A stretch of DNA of 64,000 nucleotides from Aestuariibaculum suncheonense (GTDB lineage Bacteria; Bacteroidota; Bacteroidia; Flavobacteriales; Flavobacteriaceae), in NCBI RefSeq assembly GCF_014596935.1, contig NZ_JACVXC010000001.1, positions 1,290,217 through 1,354,216 of the forward strand, given 5' to 3'. Positions 1-9,760 of this stretch are shown here, piece after piece (within the stretch, counting starts at the first letter, position 1; each line of letters starts with the position of its first letter). Under the pieces are notes generated by a model. The model was not told the origin of the DNA, did no database searches, and saw nothing but the letters and a program-made list of their open reading frames with translations. The translations under genes were made by a program, and so were the position numbers.

Positions 1-856
1 CGTTGATAGAAGCTGTCTCGTGCTTACCAGTTAAACGTTGATCGTTAAACTCACCGTAAACTTCAATGTGCTCTTTTACTACCGGACGGAAAGCCTCACA
101 AATTTTATCGTAAGTCGCTTTATCTCCACAAGTTCTTAATGTTGTGTTAGAGAAGTTAGCGTGCATACCAGAACCATTCCAGTCCATATCTTTACCTAGT
201 GGTTTTGGGTGGTACTCAATGTAGTATCCGTACTTTTCAGTTAAACGGTCTAATAAGTATCTAGCAACCCAGATTTCGTCACCAGCTTGTTTTGCTCCTT
301 TAGCAAATAATTGGAATTCCCATTGTCCACAAGCAACCTCTTGGTTAATACCTTCGAAGTTTAATCCTGCTTCAATACATAAATCAGCATGCTCTTCTAC
401 TAAATCTCTACCGTGAGTGTTTAAACCACCAACAGAACAGTAGTACATACCTTGAGGTTTAGGGTAACCACCTACCGGGAATCCTAAAGGCAATTGAGTT
501 TTAGTATCCATAATGAAATACTCTTGCTCAAAACCAAACCAGAAATCATCATCCTCATCATCAATTGTCGCTCTACCGTTAGATACGTGAGGAGTTCCAT
601 CAGGATTTAAAACTTCAGTCATTACTAAGTATCCGTTAATACGATCTGGATCTGGATAAATAGCAACTGGCTTTAAAATACAGTCAGAAGAACCACCTTC
701 AGCTTGCTTCGTTGAAGACCCGTCGAAAGACCAGTTTCCAATTTCTTCAAGAGTTCCTTTAAAGTCCTCATGTTCTTCTACTTTAGTTTTACTTCTCATG
801 TTTTGGGTAGGGAAATATCCATCTAACCAAATGTATTCTAGCTTAATTTTTGCCAT
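1..856 (-). CDS. glnII: Glutamine synthetase type II (eukaryote-like), partial at 3' end
   Basis: This reading frame starts at an ATG at 856 on the minus strand and stays open for 285 codons to the left window edge, so about 50 C-terminal residues are missing compared with the usual 340. It should make glutamine from glutamate, ammonia and ATP in the cytoplasm. Visible family motifs are the beta-grasp segment with SFDGSST (about residues 43-49), WFGFEQEY (106-113) carrying the metal-binding glutamates, the GINQEVACGQWEFQ segment (169-182), and NGSGMHANFS (227-236) of the active site. It is divergent from a type III glutamine synthetase, with 257 bp between the starts. Type II enzymes are typical of eukaryotes and some bacteria, and Flavobacteriaceae commonly carry one. 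The identification rests on motif recognition and is strong. Confidence 0.93.
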   Translation of the reverse strand, partial: MAKIKLEYIWLDGYFPTQNMRSKTKVEEHEDFKGTLEEIGNWSFDGSSTKQAEGGSSDCILKPVAIYPDPDRINGYLVMTEVLNPDGTPHVSNGRATIDDEDDDFWFGFEQEYFIMDTKTQLPLGFPVGGYPKPQGMYYCSVGGLNTHGRDLVEEHADLCIEAGLNFEGINQEVACGQWEFQLFAKGAKQAGDEIWVARYLLDRLTEKYGYYIEYHPKPLGKDMDWNGSGMHANFSNTTLRTCGDKATYDKICEAFRPVVKEHIEVYGEFNDQRLTGKHETASIN

Positions 857-895
857 AATAAATATTTTATAAAATGATAATATTGATATTTAACG

Positions 896-903
896 CAAAT
901 ATA
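896..903 (-). promoter_or_regulatory. Promoter -7 box for the type II glutamine synthetase
   Basis: TATATTTG on the minus strand matches the Bacteroidota -7 consensus TAnnTTTG. It lies about 40 bp upstream of the ATG at 856. No clear TTG -33 element is seen at the usual distance. Confidence 0.5.
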
Positions 904-1071
904 TATTTTTATTTTAGACTTTGTATTTTACAGGGGTGTTTTCCGAAAACTTAAACTTATTTTTATTTACACCCCATTTTTTTAAGGTATCCATTAAAAA
1001 AACTATATTATTTTATACTAAAACTGAAAAATTCTTAAATGTTAAATAACAGGAAATATTAAGGATATTCT

Positions 1072-1079
1072 TATTTTTG
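1072..1079 (+). promoter_or_regulatory. Promoter -7 box for glnN
   Basis: TATTTTTG matches TAnnTTTG and is 34 bp upstream of the glnN ATG at 1114, leaving a short leader. No convincing TTG element is placed upstream. Confidence 0.5.
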
Positions 1080-1113
1080 CGAAAAATAGTTTCAATTTAA
1101 TTACATACATACA

Positions 1114-3300
1114 ATGCCAACATTACGATTTCATGCTGTAAAAGAATCGCTGTCTAATAAACCGATTGTGGTCGAAGAGAAGGAACGTCGTTCCGTATTA
1201 TTTGGTCAGAATGTTTTTAATGAAAACACCATGCGTCAATATTTAACTAAAGATGCGTTTAAAGGTGTTATGAATGCTGTAAAATACGGAAAGAAGATAG
1301 ATCGAAGTATTGCAGATCAAGTATCGTCTTCAATGAAAGACTGGGCATTATCTAAAGGAGTAACACACTATACACACTGGTTTCAGCCCTTAACAGGAAC
1401 AACAGCCGAAAAACATGATGCGTTTTTTGAAACCGTAGGCGATGGTATTGCTATTGAGAAATTCGGTGGCGACCAATTAGTACAACAAGAGCCAGATGCA
1501 TCTAGTTTTCCGCACGGCGGCATTCGAAATACATTTGAAGCACGAGGGTATACTGCCTGGGATCCAACATCGCCAGCCTTTATATATGGTACTACTTTAT
1601 GTATACCCACCATATTCGTGGCGTATACCGGTGAAGCCTTAGATTATAAAACACCGTTATTAAGAGCGTTACAAGCCGTTGATGCAGCGGCAACCGAAGT
1701 GTGTAAATACTTCGATAAAAACGTTAAAAAAGTAACATCGTCTTTAGGCTGGGAACAGGAATATTTTTTAATAGACAAGGCTTTAGCGACAAGCAGACCG
1801 GATATCACATTAACAGGAAGAACTTTATTGGGGCATTCTTCAGCAAAAGGGCAGCAGTTGGATGATCATTATTTTGGTTCCATTCCAACACGGGCATTTA
1901 ATTTTATGCGTGAGTTGGAAACCGAATGTATGCTTTTAGGTATTCCGGTAAAAACCAGACATAATGAGGTGGCGCCTAATCAGTTTGAGGTAGCTCCTAT
2001 ATTTGAAGAAGCGAATTTAGCGGTAGATCACAACTCTTTATTAATGGATGTTATGGGGCGTGTGGCATCAAAGCATAATTTAAAAGTGTTGTTTCACGAA
2101 AAACCATTTGCGGGAATTAATGGTTCAGGTAAACATAATAACTGGTCTTTATCGACTGATACCGGAGTGAATTTATTAGCGCCAGGTAAGACACCTATGA
2201 GTAATCTTCAGTTTTTAACCTTCTTTATCAATACGATTAAGGCGGTACATGAACACGAGGAATTGTTACGCGCCTCTATTGCTTCGGCAAGTAACGATCA
2301 CAGGTTAGGTGCAAACGAAGCACCGCCGGCTATTATTTCCGTGTTTATCGGTCAGCAGCTAACTAAGGTTTTGGAAGAGCTGGAAGGTGTGACTAAAGGG
2401 AAATTATCACCCGAGGAAAAAACCGAACTAAAATTAAATGTAGTTGGTAAAATTCCGGATGTATTATTAGATAATACAGATAGAAACCGAACCTCGCCAT
2501 TCGCTTTTACTGGAAATAAATTCGAGTTCAGAGCAGTAGGTTCTTTGGCGAACTGTGGCAATCCAATGACAATTTTAAATACTATTGTAGCGAAACAACT
2601 TCAGGATTTTAAAATAGAGGTTGACAAGTTGATTGATAAAAAAGATTTAAAGAAAGATGAGGCCATTTTTAATGTCTTACGTGAATATATCAAATCGACT
2701 AAAGCTATTTTGTTTGAAGGAAACGGATATGGAAAAGAGTGGGAAACCGAAGCTAAAAAAAGAGGGTTAAGCAATAATAAAACCACTCCTGAAGCTTTAA
2801 AAGCTAAGATTTCAGAAAAAACAATTAAGTTGTTTGATGACATGAATGTCATGAGTCCTATTGAAACGAAAGCGCGCTATGAAATTGAAATGGAAGCTTA
2901 TATTATGCATATTCAAATAGAAGGACGTGTGTTAGGTGATATTGCCCGTAATCATATTGTACCAACAGCTGTGAAATATCAGAATGTTTTAATTGAAAAT
3001 GTCAAAGGCTTGAAGGAGATTTTTGATAAAAAGTTTGTGGCCGTTTCTAAAGAGCAAATTAATTTAATTGAAGAAATTTCAAGTCATATAGAAGGTATCA
3101 ACTCTAATGTGACTAAAATGATTAATGAGCGTAAAAAAGCGAATACCATTGATGATATCGAAAAGAAAGCAATGGCGTATTGTAATGATGTAAAGCCGTT
3201 GTTTGATGACATTCGTTACCATTGTGATAAATTAGAATTACTTGTTGATGATGAAATATGGCCGTTAACCAAGTATCGCGAATTGTTATTTACGAGGTAG
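1114..3300 (+). CDS. glnN: Glutamine synthetase type III
   Basis: The 728-residue product has the length of type III (GlnN) glutamine synthetases, which form large dodecamers and make glutamine from glutamate, ammonia and ATP. The N-terminal region has the type III segment HYTHWFQPLTG (85-95). The catalytic region has GWEQEYFLID near residue 215, then an RHNEVAPNQFEVAP segment and NGSGKHNNWS, which correspond to metal- and substrate-binding loops. The C-terminal 200 residues are helical, as in this class. The ATG at 1114 follows a TAnnTTTG box. A terminator follows at 3394. The gene is divergent from a type II enzyme, so the cell has two unrelated glutamine synthetases controlled from one intergenic region. 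Confidence 0.96.
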   Translation: MPTLRFHAVKESLSNKPIVVEEKERRSVLFGQNVFNENTMRQYLTKDAFKGVMNAVKYGKKIDRSIADQVSSSMKDWALSKGVTHYTHWFQPLTGTTAEKHDAFFETVGDGIAIEKFGGDQLVQQEPDASSFPHGGIRNTFEARGYTAWDPTSPAFIYGTTLCIPTIFVAYTGEALDYKTPLLRALQAVDAAATEVCKYFDKNVKKVTSSLGWEQEYFLIDKALATSRPDITLTGRTLLGHSSAKGQQLDDHYFGSIPTRAFNFMRELETECMLLGIPVKTRHNEVAPNQFEVAPIFEEANLAVDHNSLLMDVMGRVASKHNLKVLFHEKPFAGINGSGKHNNWSLSTDTGVNLLAPGKTPMSNLQFLTFFINTIKAVHEHEELLRASIASASNDHRLGANEAPPAIISVFIGQQLTKVLEELEGVTKGKLSPEEKTELKLNVVGKIPDVLLDNTDRNRTSPFAFTGNKFEFRAVGSLANCGNPMTILNTIVAKQLQDFKIEVDKLIDKKDLKKDEAIFNVLREYIKSTKAILFEGNGYGKEWETEAKKRGLSNNKTTPEALKAKISEKTIKLFDDMNVMSPIETKARYEIEMEAYIMHIQIEGRVLGDIARNHIVPTAVKYQNVLIENVKGLKEIFDKKFVAVSKEQINLIEEISSHIEGINSNVTKMINERKKANTIDDIEKKAMAYCNDVKPLFDDIRYHCDKLELLVDDEIWPLTKYRELLFTR

Positions 3301-3393
3301 TAATTGCTTTGTGAATCATTATAACTGTAGGTGATACAAATTGATATAAACTTTAAGGTTGACATGGAAATGTTTCAATCTTGAACGTCGAGT

Positions 3394-3423
3394 AAAAAAT
3401 CCCGTTTTAATACGGGATTTTTT
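3394..3423. terminator. Bidirectional-looking terminator after glnN, in the purM leader
   Basis: A 12-bp perfect stem (AAAAAATCCCGT paired with ACGGGATTTTTT) encloses a 6-nt loop. The run of T on the plus strand ends the stem. It lies 94 bp after the glnN stop and 37 bp before the purM ATG, so purM needs its own start after it or read-through. Confidence 0.8.
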
Positions 3424-3460
3424 ATTTCAAAGAATTAAATTTGCAGCTCAATACAATACT

Positions 3461-4639
3461 ATGAGTCAAGAAGTTTCTAAACGCTACGCACAACGCGGAG
3501 TATCGGCATCAAAAGAAGATGTACACAATGCAATTAAAAACATTGATAAAGGGCTGTTTCCTAAGGCTTTTTGTAAAATCGTTCCCGATTATTTAACAAA
3601 CGACGAGGATTACTGCTTAATTATGCATGCCGATGGTGCGGGAACAAAATCATCTTTGGCTTATATGTATTGGAAAGAAACCGGAGATATTTCAGTTTGG
3701 AAAGGCATTGCCCAAGATGCTTTAATTATGAATATTGATGATTTATTATGTGTTGGAGCGACCGACAATATCATGTTGTCATCAACGATTGGTAGGAATA
3801 AAAACCTGATTCCAGGTGAAGTGCTTTCTGCAATTATTAATGGGACAGAGGAATTAATTGAAGAATTAAAGTCTTTTGGGGTAACCATTCATTCAACAGG
3901 GGGGGAAACAGCAGATGTTGGTGATTTAGTGCGTACCATTATAGTAGATTCTACAGTTACTGCGCGTATGAAGCGTAGTGATGTTATTGATAATGCAAAT
4001 ATTCAGGCTGGCGATGTTATTGTAGGTTTAGAAAGTTTTGGTCAGGCAACTTATGAGAAATCATATAACGGTGGTATGGGAAGTAACGGATTGACCTCGG
4101 CAAGACACGATGTGTTCCATAATTACCTGGCTAAAAAATATCCTGAAAGTTTTGATGCTTCAGTGCCTGAAGATTTAGTGTATTCGGGTAATGTAAAATT
4201 AACCGATGCAGTTGAAGATGCTCCAATCGACGCGGGTCAGTTGGTCTTGTCTCCAACACGTACGTATGCGCCAATCATCAAGAAAATTTTATCACAATAT
4301 AATAGCGATAATGTTCATGGTATGGTGCATTGTTCGGGTGGAGCGCAAACTAAAATTCTTCATTTCGTAAATGAATTCCATATTGTAAAAGATAATATGT
4401 TCCCAGTACCTCCATTATTCAAGTTAATACAGGAGCAAAGTAAAACTGACTGGAAAGAAATGTATCAGGTGTTTAACTGTGGGCACAGAATGGAATTATA
4501 CGTGTCTCCAGAAATTGCGGAGGATATCATTAACATATCGAAATCTTTTAATGTAAATGCACAAATAATTGGTCGAGTAGAGGCGTCCGAAACCAAAAAG
4601 CTTACAATAAAAAGTGCTTATGGTGAGTTTAACTACTAA
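3461..4639 (+). CDS. purM: Phosphoribosylformylglycinamidine cyclo-ligase (AIR synthetase), Bacteroidota type
   Basis: The protein should catalyse ATP-dependent ring closure of FGAM to aminoimidazole ribotide in purine synthesis. The N-terminal YAQRGVSASKEDV and the ADGAGTKSSLAY segment (phosphate and ATP binding) match the Bacteroidota branch of PurM, which is about 390 residues and longer than the 345-residue E. coli enzyme. Further PurM-type signatures are NIDDLLCVGA, HSTGGETADVGD and CSGGAQTK. An upstream TTG at 3359 would extend the frame by 34 residues, but that extension is encoded by the glnN terminator, so the ATG at 3461 (392 residues) is chosen. No overlap with neighbours. Confidence 0.9.
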   Translation: MSQEVSKRYAQRGVSASKEDVHNAIKNIDKGLFPKAFCKIVPDYLTNDEDYCLIMHADGAGTKSSLAYMYWKETGDISVWKGIAQDALIMNIDDLLCVGATDNIMLSSTIGRNKNLIPGEVLSAIINGTEELIEELKSFGVTIHSTGGETADVGDLVRTIIVDSTVTARMKRSDVIDNANIQAGDVIVGLESFGQATYEKSYNGGMGSNGLTSARHDVFHNYLAKKYPESFDASVPEDLVYSGNVKLTDAVEDAPIDAGQLVLSPTRTYAPIIKKILSQYNSDNVHGMVHCSGGAQTKILHFVNEFHIVKDNMFPVPPLFKLIQEQSKTDWKEMYQVFNCGHRMELYVSPEIAEDIINISKSFNVNAQIIGRVEASETKKLTIKSAYGEFNY

Positions 4640-4789
4640 ACTTTTTATTCAATAGCATTGAAATGGAACGGTTATTGATATTAAGTGTATTTTTATTAAG
4701 TAAACTAACACAGCTAGTAAAATAAACAGCCATTGAGATTTCTTGATGTCAGTGGTATGTTGCTTTTTATGAGTATTATGTAATTGCAC

Positions 4790-5749
4790 ATGAAAAACAT
4801 TGTATTAATAATTTTTTGTTTCTTTTTTCAGATTATTTCAGCGCAACCAGATTCTTTATTCTTAAAAGTAAAATCAGAAAAATACGAAGGTCCGCAATGG
4901 GTTCAAAAAAATAAAGCAACTGTCGATTTAAGTGAGGTGGCTTTTGTAAACTGGAATTCCGGGGGAACCAATTCTATTAGTGGCCTTTTAGGGTTTGAAA
5001 CTTCGGCGAATTATACCGATAAGTATTTTAATTGGAAGAACAATGCCGTGCTTCGTATGGGGATGAATAAGCAGGAGTCTACCGAATTACGAAAGACTGA
5101 TGATTTGTTCGAGATTAATTCTAATATAGGGTATCAGCCTGACGAAAATTCTAACTGGTTTTATTCTGCGCGACTTAATTTTAAAACGCAATTGTTTAAC
5201 GGTTACAGATATCCTGATACGGATAATCCGATTTCGCGTTTTATGGCGCCGGGTTATTTGTTTTTTGGTGGAGGTATGGAATACGGAAAGAATATCGATA
5301 AAATGTCCTTTTATTTCTCTCCGGTGACTCTAAAAGCAACGTTTGTTTTAGATGAAACCTTAGCTAATGCAGGTAAATTTGGCGTAGAGCCAGCGGTTTA
5401 TGACAGTGAGGGTAATTTATTGGTTAAAGGAGAACGTGTGCGTCGTGAGGTTGGGATTTTAATAACAAATAGCCGTGAGTTGAAAGTTGCTGAGAATGTA
5501 AATTTGAAACATCAGGTGAGTTTGTATTCAGATTATGTTCACAATTTTGGAAATGTAGATGTTGATTGGCAGTTGGATTTTGATTTTAAAGTAAATAATT
5601 TCATCAGAGCTACACTTGGCTCGCATATTCGTTACGACGACGATATTAAAACCTTAAAAGAAACCGATGTTGAAGGTGAATTTGATGAAGCTGGGGCTAA
5701 AATTCAATGGAAACAGTTCTTAGGTGTTGGTTTTGCTGTTGATTTTTAG
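4790..5749 (+). CDS. DUF3078 outer-membrane protein
   Basis: This is a 319-residue exported protein with a signal peptide ending near ISAQ. The body has many short aromatic-rich strand segments (for example WVQKNKATVDLSEVAFVNW and FFGGGMEYGKN) as expected for a beta-barrel, and it ends in GVGFAVDF, a typical aromatic C-terminus of outer-membrane barrels. The NWNSGGTNS segment is characteristic of the DUF3078 family of Bacteroidota. Its function is not known. The ATG at 4790 begins directly with the signal peptide, so an in-frame TTG six bases upstream is not used here. It stands alone between purM and nrdJ. Confidence 0.85.
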   Translation: MKNIVLIIFCFFFQIISAQPDSLFLKVKSEKYEGPQWVQKNKATVDLSEVAFVNWNSGGTNSISGLLGFETSANYTDKYFNWKNNAVLRMGMNKQESTELRKTDDLFEINSNIGYQPDENSNWFYSARLNFKTQLFNGYRYPDTDNPISRFMAPGYLFFGGGMEYGKNIDKMSFYFSPVTLKATFVLDETLANAGKFGVEPAVYDSEGNLLVKGERVRREVGILITNSRELKVAENVNLKHQVSLYSDYVHNFGNVDVDWQLDFDFKVNNFIRATLGSHIRYDDDIKTLKETDVEGEFDEAGAKIQWKQFLGVGFAVDF

Positions 5750-5934
5750 GAAATACTTTTTTTAAAGTGAAGTTTCAAAAATTTGTTAACTTTTTTATGT
5801 TGATAAATATTTAAATATTTGAAAATCAGTATTTTGTGTTTTTTTATTGTAAACTTTATGATTTTTATCATGTTTTAGTTCAGGTATTTTTCACGTTCTT
5901 TGTGGTGTAGAAAACGTTAATTAATTCCAACTTT

Positions 5935-8493
5935 ATGCCTGTAGAAACACAAACTCACCAAAAGCCAACGACTTACACTCAAGAAGAAGCATTTGAAGCT
6001 TCAAAAGTCTATTTTAAAGGGGACGACTTAGCGGCCCGTGTATGGATTAACAAATATGCCTTAAAGGATTCTGAAGGTCATTTATACGAGAAAACCCCTA
6101 ACGATATGCACCGTCGTATCGCCAAGGAAATTGCAAGAATTGAAAGTAACTACGCAAATCCATTATCGGAGGAGGAGATTTTCGATTTAATCAAAGATTT
6201 TAAATATATCGTACCACAAGGGAGTCCTATGGCTGGTATCGGTAATCCGTATCAAACGGCATCGTTATCAAATTGTTTTGTAATTGGTAATTCTGGAGAG
6301 TCTGATTCTTACGGAGGGATTATGAAGATTGATCAGGAGCAGGTGCAGTTAATGAAGCGGCGTGGTGGTGTTGGTCACGATTTATCACACATCCGACCAA
6401 AAGGATCTCCGGTAAAAAATTCAGCGTTAACCTCTACGGGTATTGTGCCTTTTATGGAGCGTTATTCTAATTCTACAAGAGAGGTGGCCCAGGATGGACG
6501 TCGAGGTGCTTTAATGCTGTCGGTGTCTATTAATCATCCGGATTCAGAAGATTTTATCGATGCTAAATTGGAACAAGGAAAGGTGACAGGTGCAAACGTA
6601 TCGGTACGAATTGATGATGCTTTTATGAAGGCGGTTAAGGCTGATGGGGAATATGTTCAGAAGTATCCTATTTTCAGTGAAAACCCAAAGTATACAAAAA
6701 CCATCCAGGCAACAGATATCTGGAAGAAAATCGTGCATAATGCATGGAAGTCGGCTGAACCGGGAATCTTATTCTGGGATACGGTAATTAACGAATCGGT
6801 GCCGGATTGTTATGCCGATTTAGGTTATAAAACGGTGTCTACAAACCCATGTGGGGAAATACCGTTATGTCCTTACGATTCTTGTCGTTTACTAGCTATT
6901 AATTTGTTGTCTTATGTGGAAAATCCGTTTACAGCGCATGCTAAATTCAATTTCGATTTATTTAAACACCATGCAGCTGTAGCACAACGCATGATGGATG
7001 ATATCATTGATTTAGAGTTAGAAAAAATCGATGTGGTTTTAGAGAAAATAGACAAGGATCCGGAATTAGACGAAGTAAAAGCGGTCGAACGTAATTTATG
7101 GTTAAATATTAAAAAGAAAGCAGAGGAAGGGCGTCGTACAGGTATTGGTATTACTGCCGAAGGTGATATGTTGGCGGCTTTAGGAATTCAGTATGGAAGT
7201 GAAGCAGGAAATGCCTTCTCTTTAGAAGTTCATAAAACTTTATGTTTAGAAGTGTATCGCGCATCAGTTTACACCGCTAAGGAACGTGGTGCTTTTGCGA
7301 TTTATGATTCAGAACGCGAGAAAAACAATCCGTTAATTCAACGCATCAAGAAAGAAGATGAAAAACTGTATTTCGATATGCTGGAATACGGACGTCGTAA
7401 TATTGCCTTATTAACTATTGCGCCAACAGGAACAACCAGTTTAATGACGCAAACCTCTTCTGGAATTGAACCTGTATTTATGCCGGTTTACAAACGTAGA
7501 AGAAAAGTAAATCCGAACGATAAAAACGTACGTGTCGATTTTGTTGATGAAGTTGGTGATTCCTGGGAAGAATATGTGGTATTCCATCACCGTTTCAAAC
7601 AATGGATGGAGGTCAATGGTATTGATTCTTCTAAAAATTTCACTCAGGATGAATTAGATGAATTGGTGAAAAAATCACCGTATTACAAAGCTACGTCTAA
7701 TGATGTGGATTGGTTGAGTAAAGTGAGTATGCAAGGAGCTATTCAAAAATGGGTGGATCACTCGATTAGTGTGACGATTAATTTACCAAATGATGTTTCT
7801 GAAGAGTTGGTAGGAGAGTTGTATCTTAAAGCCTGGGAAGTTGGTTGTAAAGGAGTGACGGTTTACCGTGATGGCTCGCGTTCTGGGGTTTTAATTTCTA
7901 ATGAAGAGAAAAAAGAAACTGAAAATTCAGAGGTGTTAACGACGTTCCCGGTAAAGCGTCCGGAAGTCTTGGATGCCGATGTGGTTCGATTCCAGAATAA
8001 TAAAGAAAAATGGATTGCTTTTATCGGTTTAATCGACGGAAAACCTTATGAAATTTTTACTGGTTTAGCCGATGATGAAGACGGAATTCTTATTCCGCGT
8101 TGGGTGAACGAAGGCTTAATTATTAAAGGTAAAAACGAAGACGGAAGCAAACGTTACGATTTTCAGTATAAAAACAAACGTGGCTACAAAACCACTATTG
8201 AAGGCTTGTCGTATAAGTTCAATCCGGAATTCTGGAACTATGCGAAGTTAATTTCAAGTACCTTACGTCATGGTATGCCAATTGAGAAAGTGGTCGATTT
8301 AATTAACAGTTTACAGTTGGATAATGCGTCTATTAATACCTGGAAAAACGGTGTGGTACGGGCTGTAAAGCGCTATGTGGAAGACGGAACTGAAGCTAAA
8401 GGACACGTTTGCGATAACTGTGAATCAAAGAATTTAATTTATCAGGAAGGTTGTTTAACCTGTAAAGATTGTGGGTCTTCGAAATGTGGATAA
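5935..8493 (+). CDS. nrdJ: Adenosylcobalamin-dependent (class II) ribonucleoside-diphosphate reductase
   Basis: The 852-residue enzyme reduces ribonucleotides to deoxyribonucleotides using a cobalamin-generated radical, and needs no oxygen. SNCF (Cys114) carries one of the redox cysteines, and NPCGEIPL (304-311) gives the catalytic Asn-Cys-Glu triad. APTGTTSLM is the phosphate-binding segment. Residues from about 690 form a TSCPD-type domain, and the C-terminus has a CxxC...CxxC zinc-ribbon-like cysteine cluster (CDNC, CKDC, KCG), which probably delivers electrons. No cobalamin riboswitch was recognised in the 185 bp upstream. A terminator follows at 8517. IcmF, encoded 8 kb downstream, uses the same cofactor. 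Confidence 0.95.
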   Translation: MPVETQTHQKPTTYTQEEAFEASKVYFKGDDLAARVWINKYALKDSEGHLYEKTPNDMHRRIAKEIARIESNYANPLSEEEIFDLIKDFKYIVPQGSPMAGIGNPYQTASLSNCFVIGNSGESDSYGGIMKIDQEQVQLMKRRGGVGHDLSHIRPKGSPVKNSALTSTGIVPFMERYSNSTREVAQDGRRGALMLSVSINHPDSEDFIDAKLEQGKVTGANVSVRIDDAFMKAVKADGEYVQKYPIFSENPKYTKTIQATDIWKKIVHNAWKSAEPGILFWDTVINESVPDCYADLGYKTVSTNPCGEIPLCPYDSCRLLAINLLSYVENPFTAHAKFNFDLFKHHAAVAQRMMDDIIDLELEKIDVVLEKIDKDPELDEVKAVERNLWLNIKKKAEEGRRTGIGITAEGDMLAALGIQYGSEAGNAFSLEVHKTLCLEVYRASVYTAKERGAFAIYDSEREKNNPLIQRIKKEDEKLYFDMLEYGRRNIALLTIAPTGTTSLMTQTSSGIEPVFMPVYKRRRKVNPNDKNVRVDFVDEVGDSWEEYVVFHHRFKQWMEVNGIDSSKNFTQDELDELVKKSPYYKATSNDVDWLSKVSMQGAIQKWVDHSISVTINLPNDVSEELVGELYLKAWEVGCKGVTVYRDGSRSGVLISNEEKKETENSEVLTTFPVKRPEVLDADVVRFQNNKEKWIAFIGLIDGKPYEIFTGLADDEDGILIPRWVNEGLIIKGKNEDGSKRYDFQYKNKRGYKTTIEGLSYKFNPEFWNYAKLISSTLRHGMPIEKVVDLINSLQLDNASINTWKNGVVRAVKRYVEDGTEAKGHVCDNCESKNLIYQEGCLTCKDCGSSKCG

Positions 8494-8516
8494 AACCATC
8501 TTTATATTATAAATTT

Positions 8517-8543
8517 AAAGGAAGTCGAAAGGCTTCCTTTTTC
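8517..8543 (+). terminator. Terminator of nrdJ
   Basis: A 10-bp stem (AAAGGAAGTC with GGCTTCCTTT, one G-T pair) closes on a GAAA tetraloop and is followed by T residues, 23 bp after the nrdJ stop. Confidence 0.8.
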
Positions 8544-8623
8544 ATGGGTTATGATATTTTGAGAAATTTAAAATTTATTATTTCAATTTTTGAACTCACG
8601 ATTTTTCAATTGATAAATTATCG

Positions 8624-8631
8624 TATTTTTG
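8624..8631 (+). promoter_or_regulatory. Promoter -7 box for prfA
   Basis: TATTTTTG (TAnnTTTG consensus) lies 17 bp upstream of the prfA ATG, after the nrdJ terminator, so prfA probably starts its own transcript with a very short leader. Confidence 0.55.
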
Positions 8632-8648
8632 CCACACAATTTAATTAG

Positions 8649-9725
8649 ATGTTAGACAAATTACAAATAGTAAAGCAGCGTTTTGATGAGGTGAGTGATT
8701 TAATCATTCAGCCGGATGTGATTTCCGATCAAAAACGCTATATCGCTTTAAATAAAGAATATAAAGATCTTAAGGTTCTTATTGAGAAACGAGAAGAGTA
8801 TATTGAGGCCACTAATAATTTAGCTGAAGCAGAAGAGATTCTTGCCGATGGTAGCGATGCCGAAATGGTGGAAATGGCTAAAATGCAGTTTGAAGAAGCA
8901 AAAGCAGCGATTCCTAAATTGGAAGATGAGATTAAGTTTCTTTTAATTCCGAAAGACCCTGAAGATGCTAAAAATGCCGTGGTAGAGTTACGTGCCGGAA
9001 CCGGTGGTGACGAGGCGAGTATCTTTGCAGGAGATTTATTCAGAATGTACACCAAATATTGTGAAAGCAAAGGCTGGAAGGTAGATACTGTAGACTTTAG
9101 TGAAGGAACTAACGGTGGATTTAAAGAAATTCAGTTTGAAGTTTCTGGAGAAGATGTTTACGGAACTTTGAAGTTTGAAGCCGGGGTGCACCGTGTGCAA
9201 CGTGTACCACAAACCGAAACTCAAGGTCGTGTGCATACCAGTGCCGCAACGGTTATGGTATTCCCGGAAGCAGAAGAGTTTGATGTAGAAATTAATCCTA
9301 AAGATGTACGTATCGATTTCTTCTGTTCGTCAGGTCCTGGAGGTCAATCGGTAAATACAACCTATTCAGCTGTGCGTTTAACACACATTCCTACCGGATT
9401 GGTAGCGCAGTGTCAGGATCAGAAATCGCAGCATAAGAATAAAGAGAAAGCGTTTAAAGTATTACGCTCGCGTTTGTACGATATGGAGCTTGCTAAAAAG
9501 CAGGAAGAAGATGCGGCGAAACGAGGCAGCATGGTGACTTCAGGAGATAGAAGTGCGAAGATTAGAACCTATAACTATCCGCAAGGCCGTGTAACCGATC
9601 ACAGAATCGGATTAACACTTTACGATTTAAGTAATATTGTAAACGGCGATATCCAGAAAATTATAGATGAGTTACAATTGGCTGAAAACACCGAAAAGTT
9701 AAAAGCTAGCGATAACGTAATTTAA
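8649..9725 (+). CDS. prfA: Peptide chain release factor 1
   Basis: The 358-residue protein releases nascent chains at UAA and UAG stop codons. The GGQ motif that enters the peptidyl transferase centre is at residues 231-233, in [12 protein letters not shown]. The stop-codon recognition tripeptide follows the RF1 pattern PxT (Pro-Gln-Thr, 187-189) rather than the SPF of RF2. The N-terminal 100 residues are helical as in domain 1. Length is normal. It is followed within 35 bp by pyrF, with a terminator-like hairpin in between. Confidence 0.97.
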   Translation: MLDKLQIVKQRFDEVSDLIIQPDVISDQKRYIALNKEYKDLKVLIEKREEYIEATNNLAEAEEILADGSDAEMVEMAKMQFEEAKAAIPKLEDEIKFLLIPKDPEDAKNAVVELRAGTGGDEASIFAGDLFRMYTKYCESKGWKVDTVDFSEGTNGGFKEIQFEVSGEDVYGTLKFEAGVHRVQRVPQTETQGRVHTSAATVMVFPEAEEFDVEINPKDVRIDFFCSSGPGGQSVNTTYSAVRLTHIPTGLVAQCQDQKSQHKNKEKAFKVLRSRLYDMELAKKQEEDAAKRGSMVTSGDRSAKIRTYNYPQGRVTDHRIGLTLYDLSNIVNGDIQKIIDELQLAENTEKLKASDNVI

Positions 9726-9735
9726 AAAATGAACA

Positions 9736-9756
9736 GCCTCTTTAAGAGGCTTTTTT
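9736..9756 (+). terminator. Terminator-like hairpin abutting the pyrF start
   Basis: GCCTC and GAGGC pair around TTTAA and are followed by six T. The U-tract ends only 4 bp before the pyrF ATG at 9761, so it lies inside the translation start region of pyrF. Confidence 0.7.
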
Positions 9757-9760
9757 ATAT

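Noticed and set aside
3359-3460. N-terminal extension of PurM from a TTG
   Set aside because: The added residues are encoded by a terminator stem, and the family begins at the ATG at 3461.
8649-9725. Release factor 2 rather than 1
   Set aside because: The recognition tripeptide is Pro-Gln-Thr (RF1 PxT) and not SPF, and there is no programmed frameshift.
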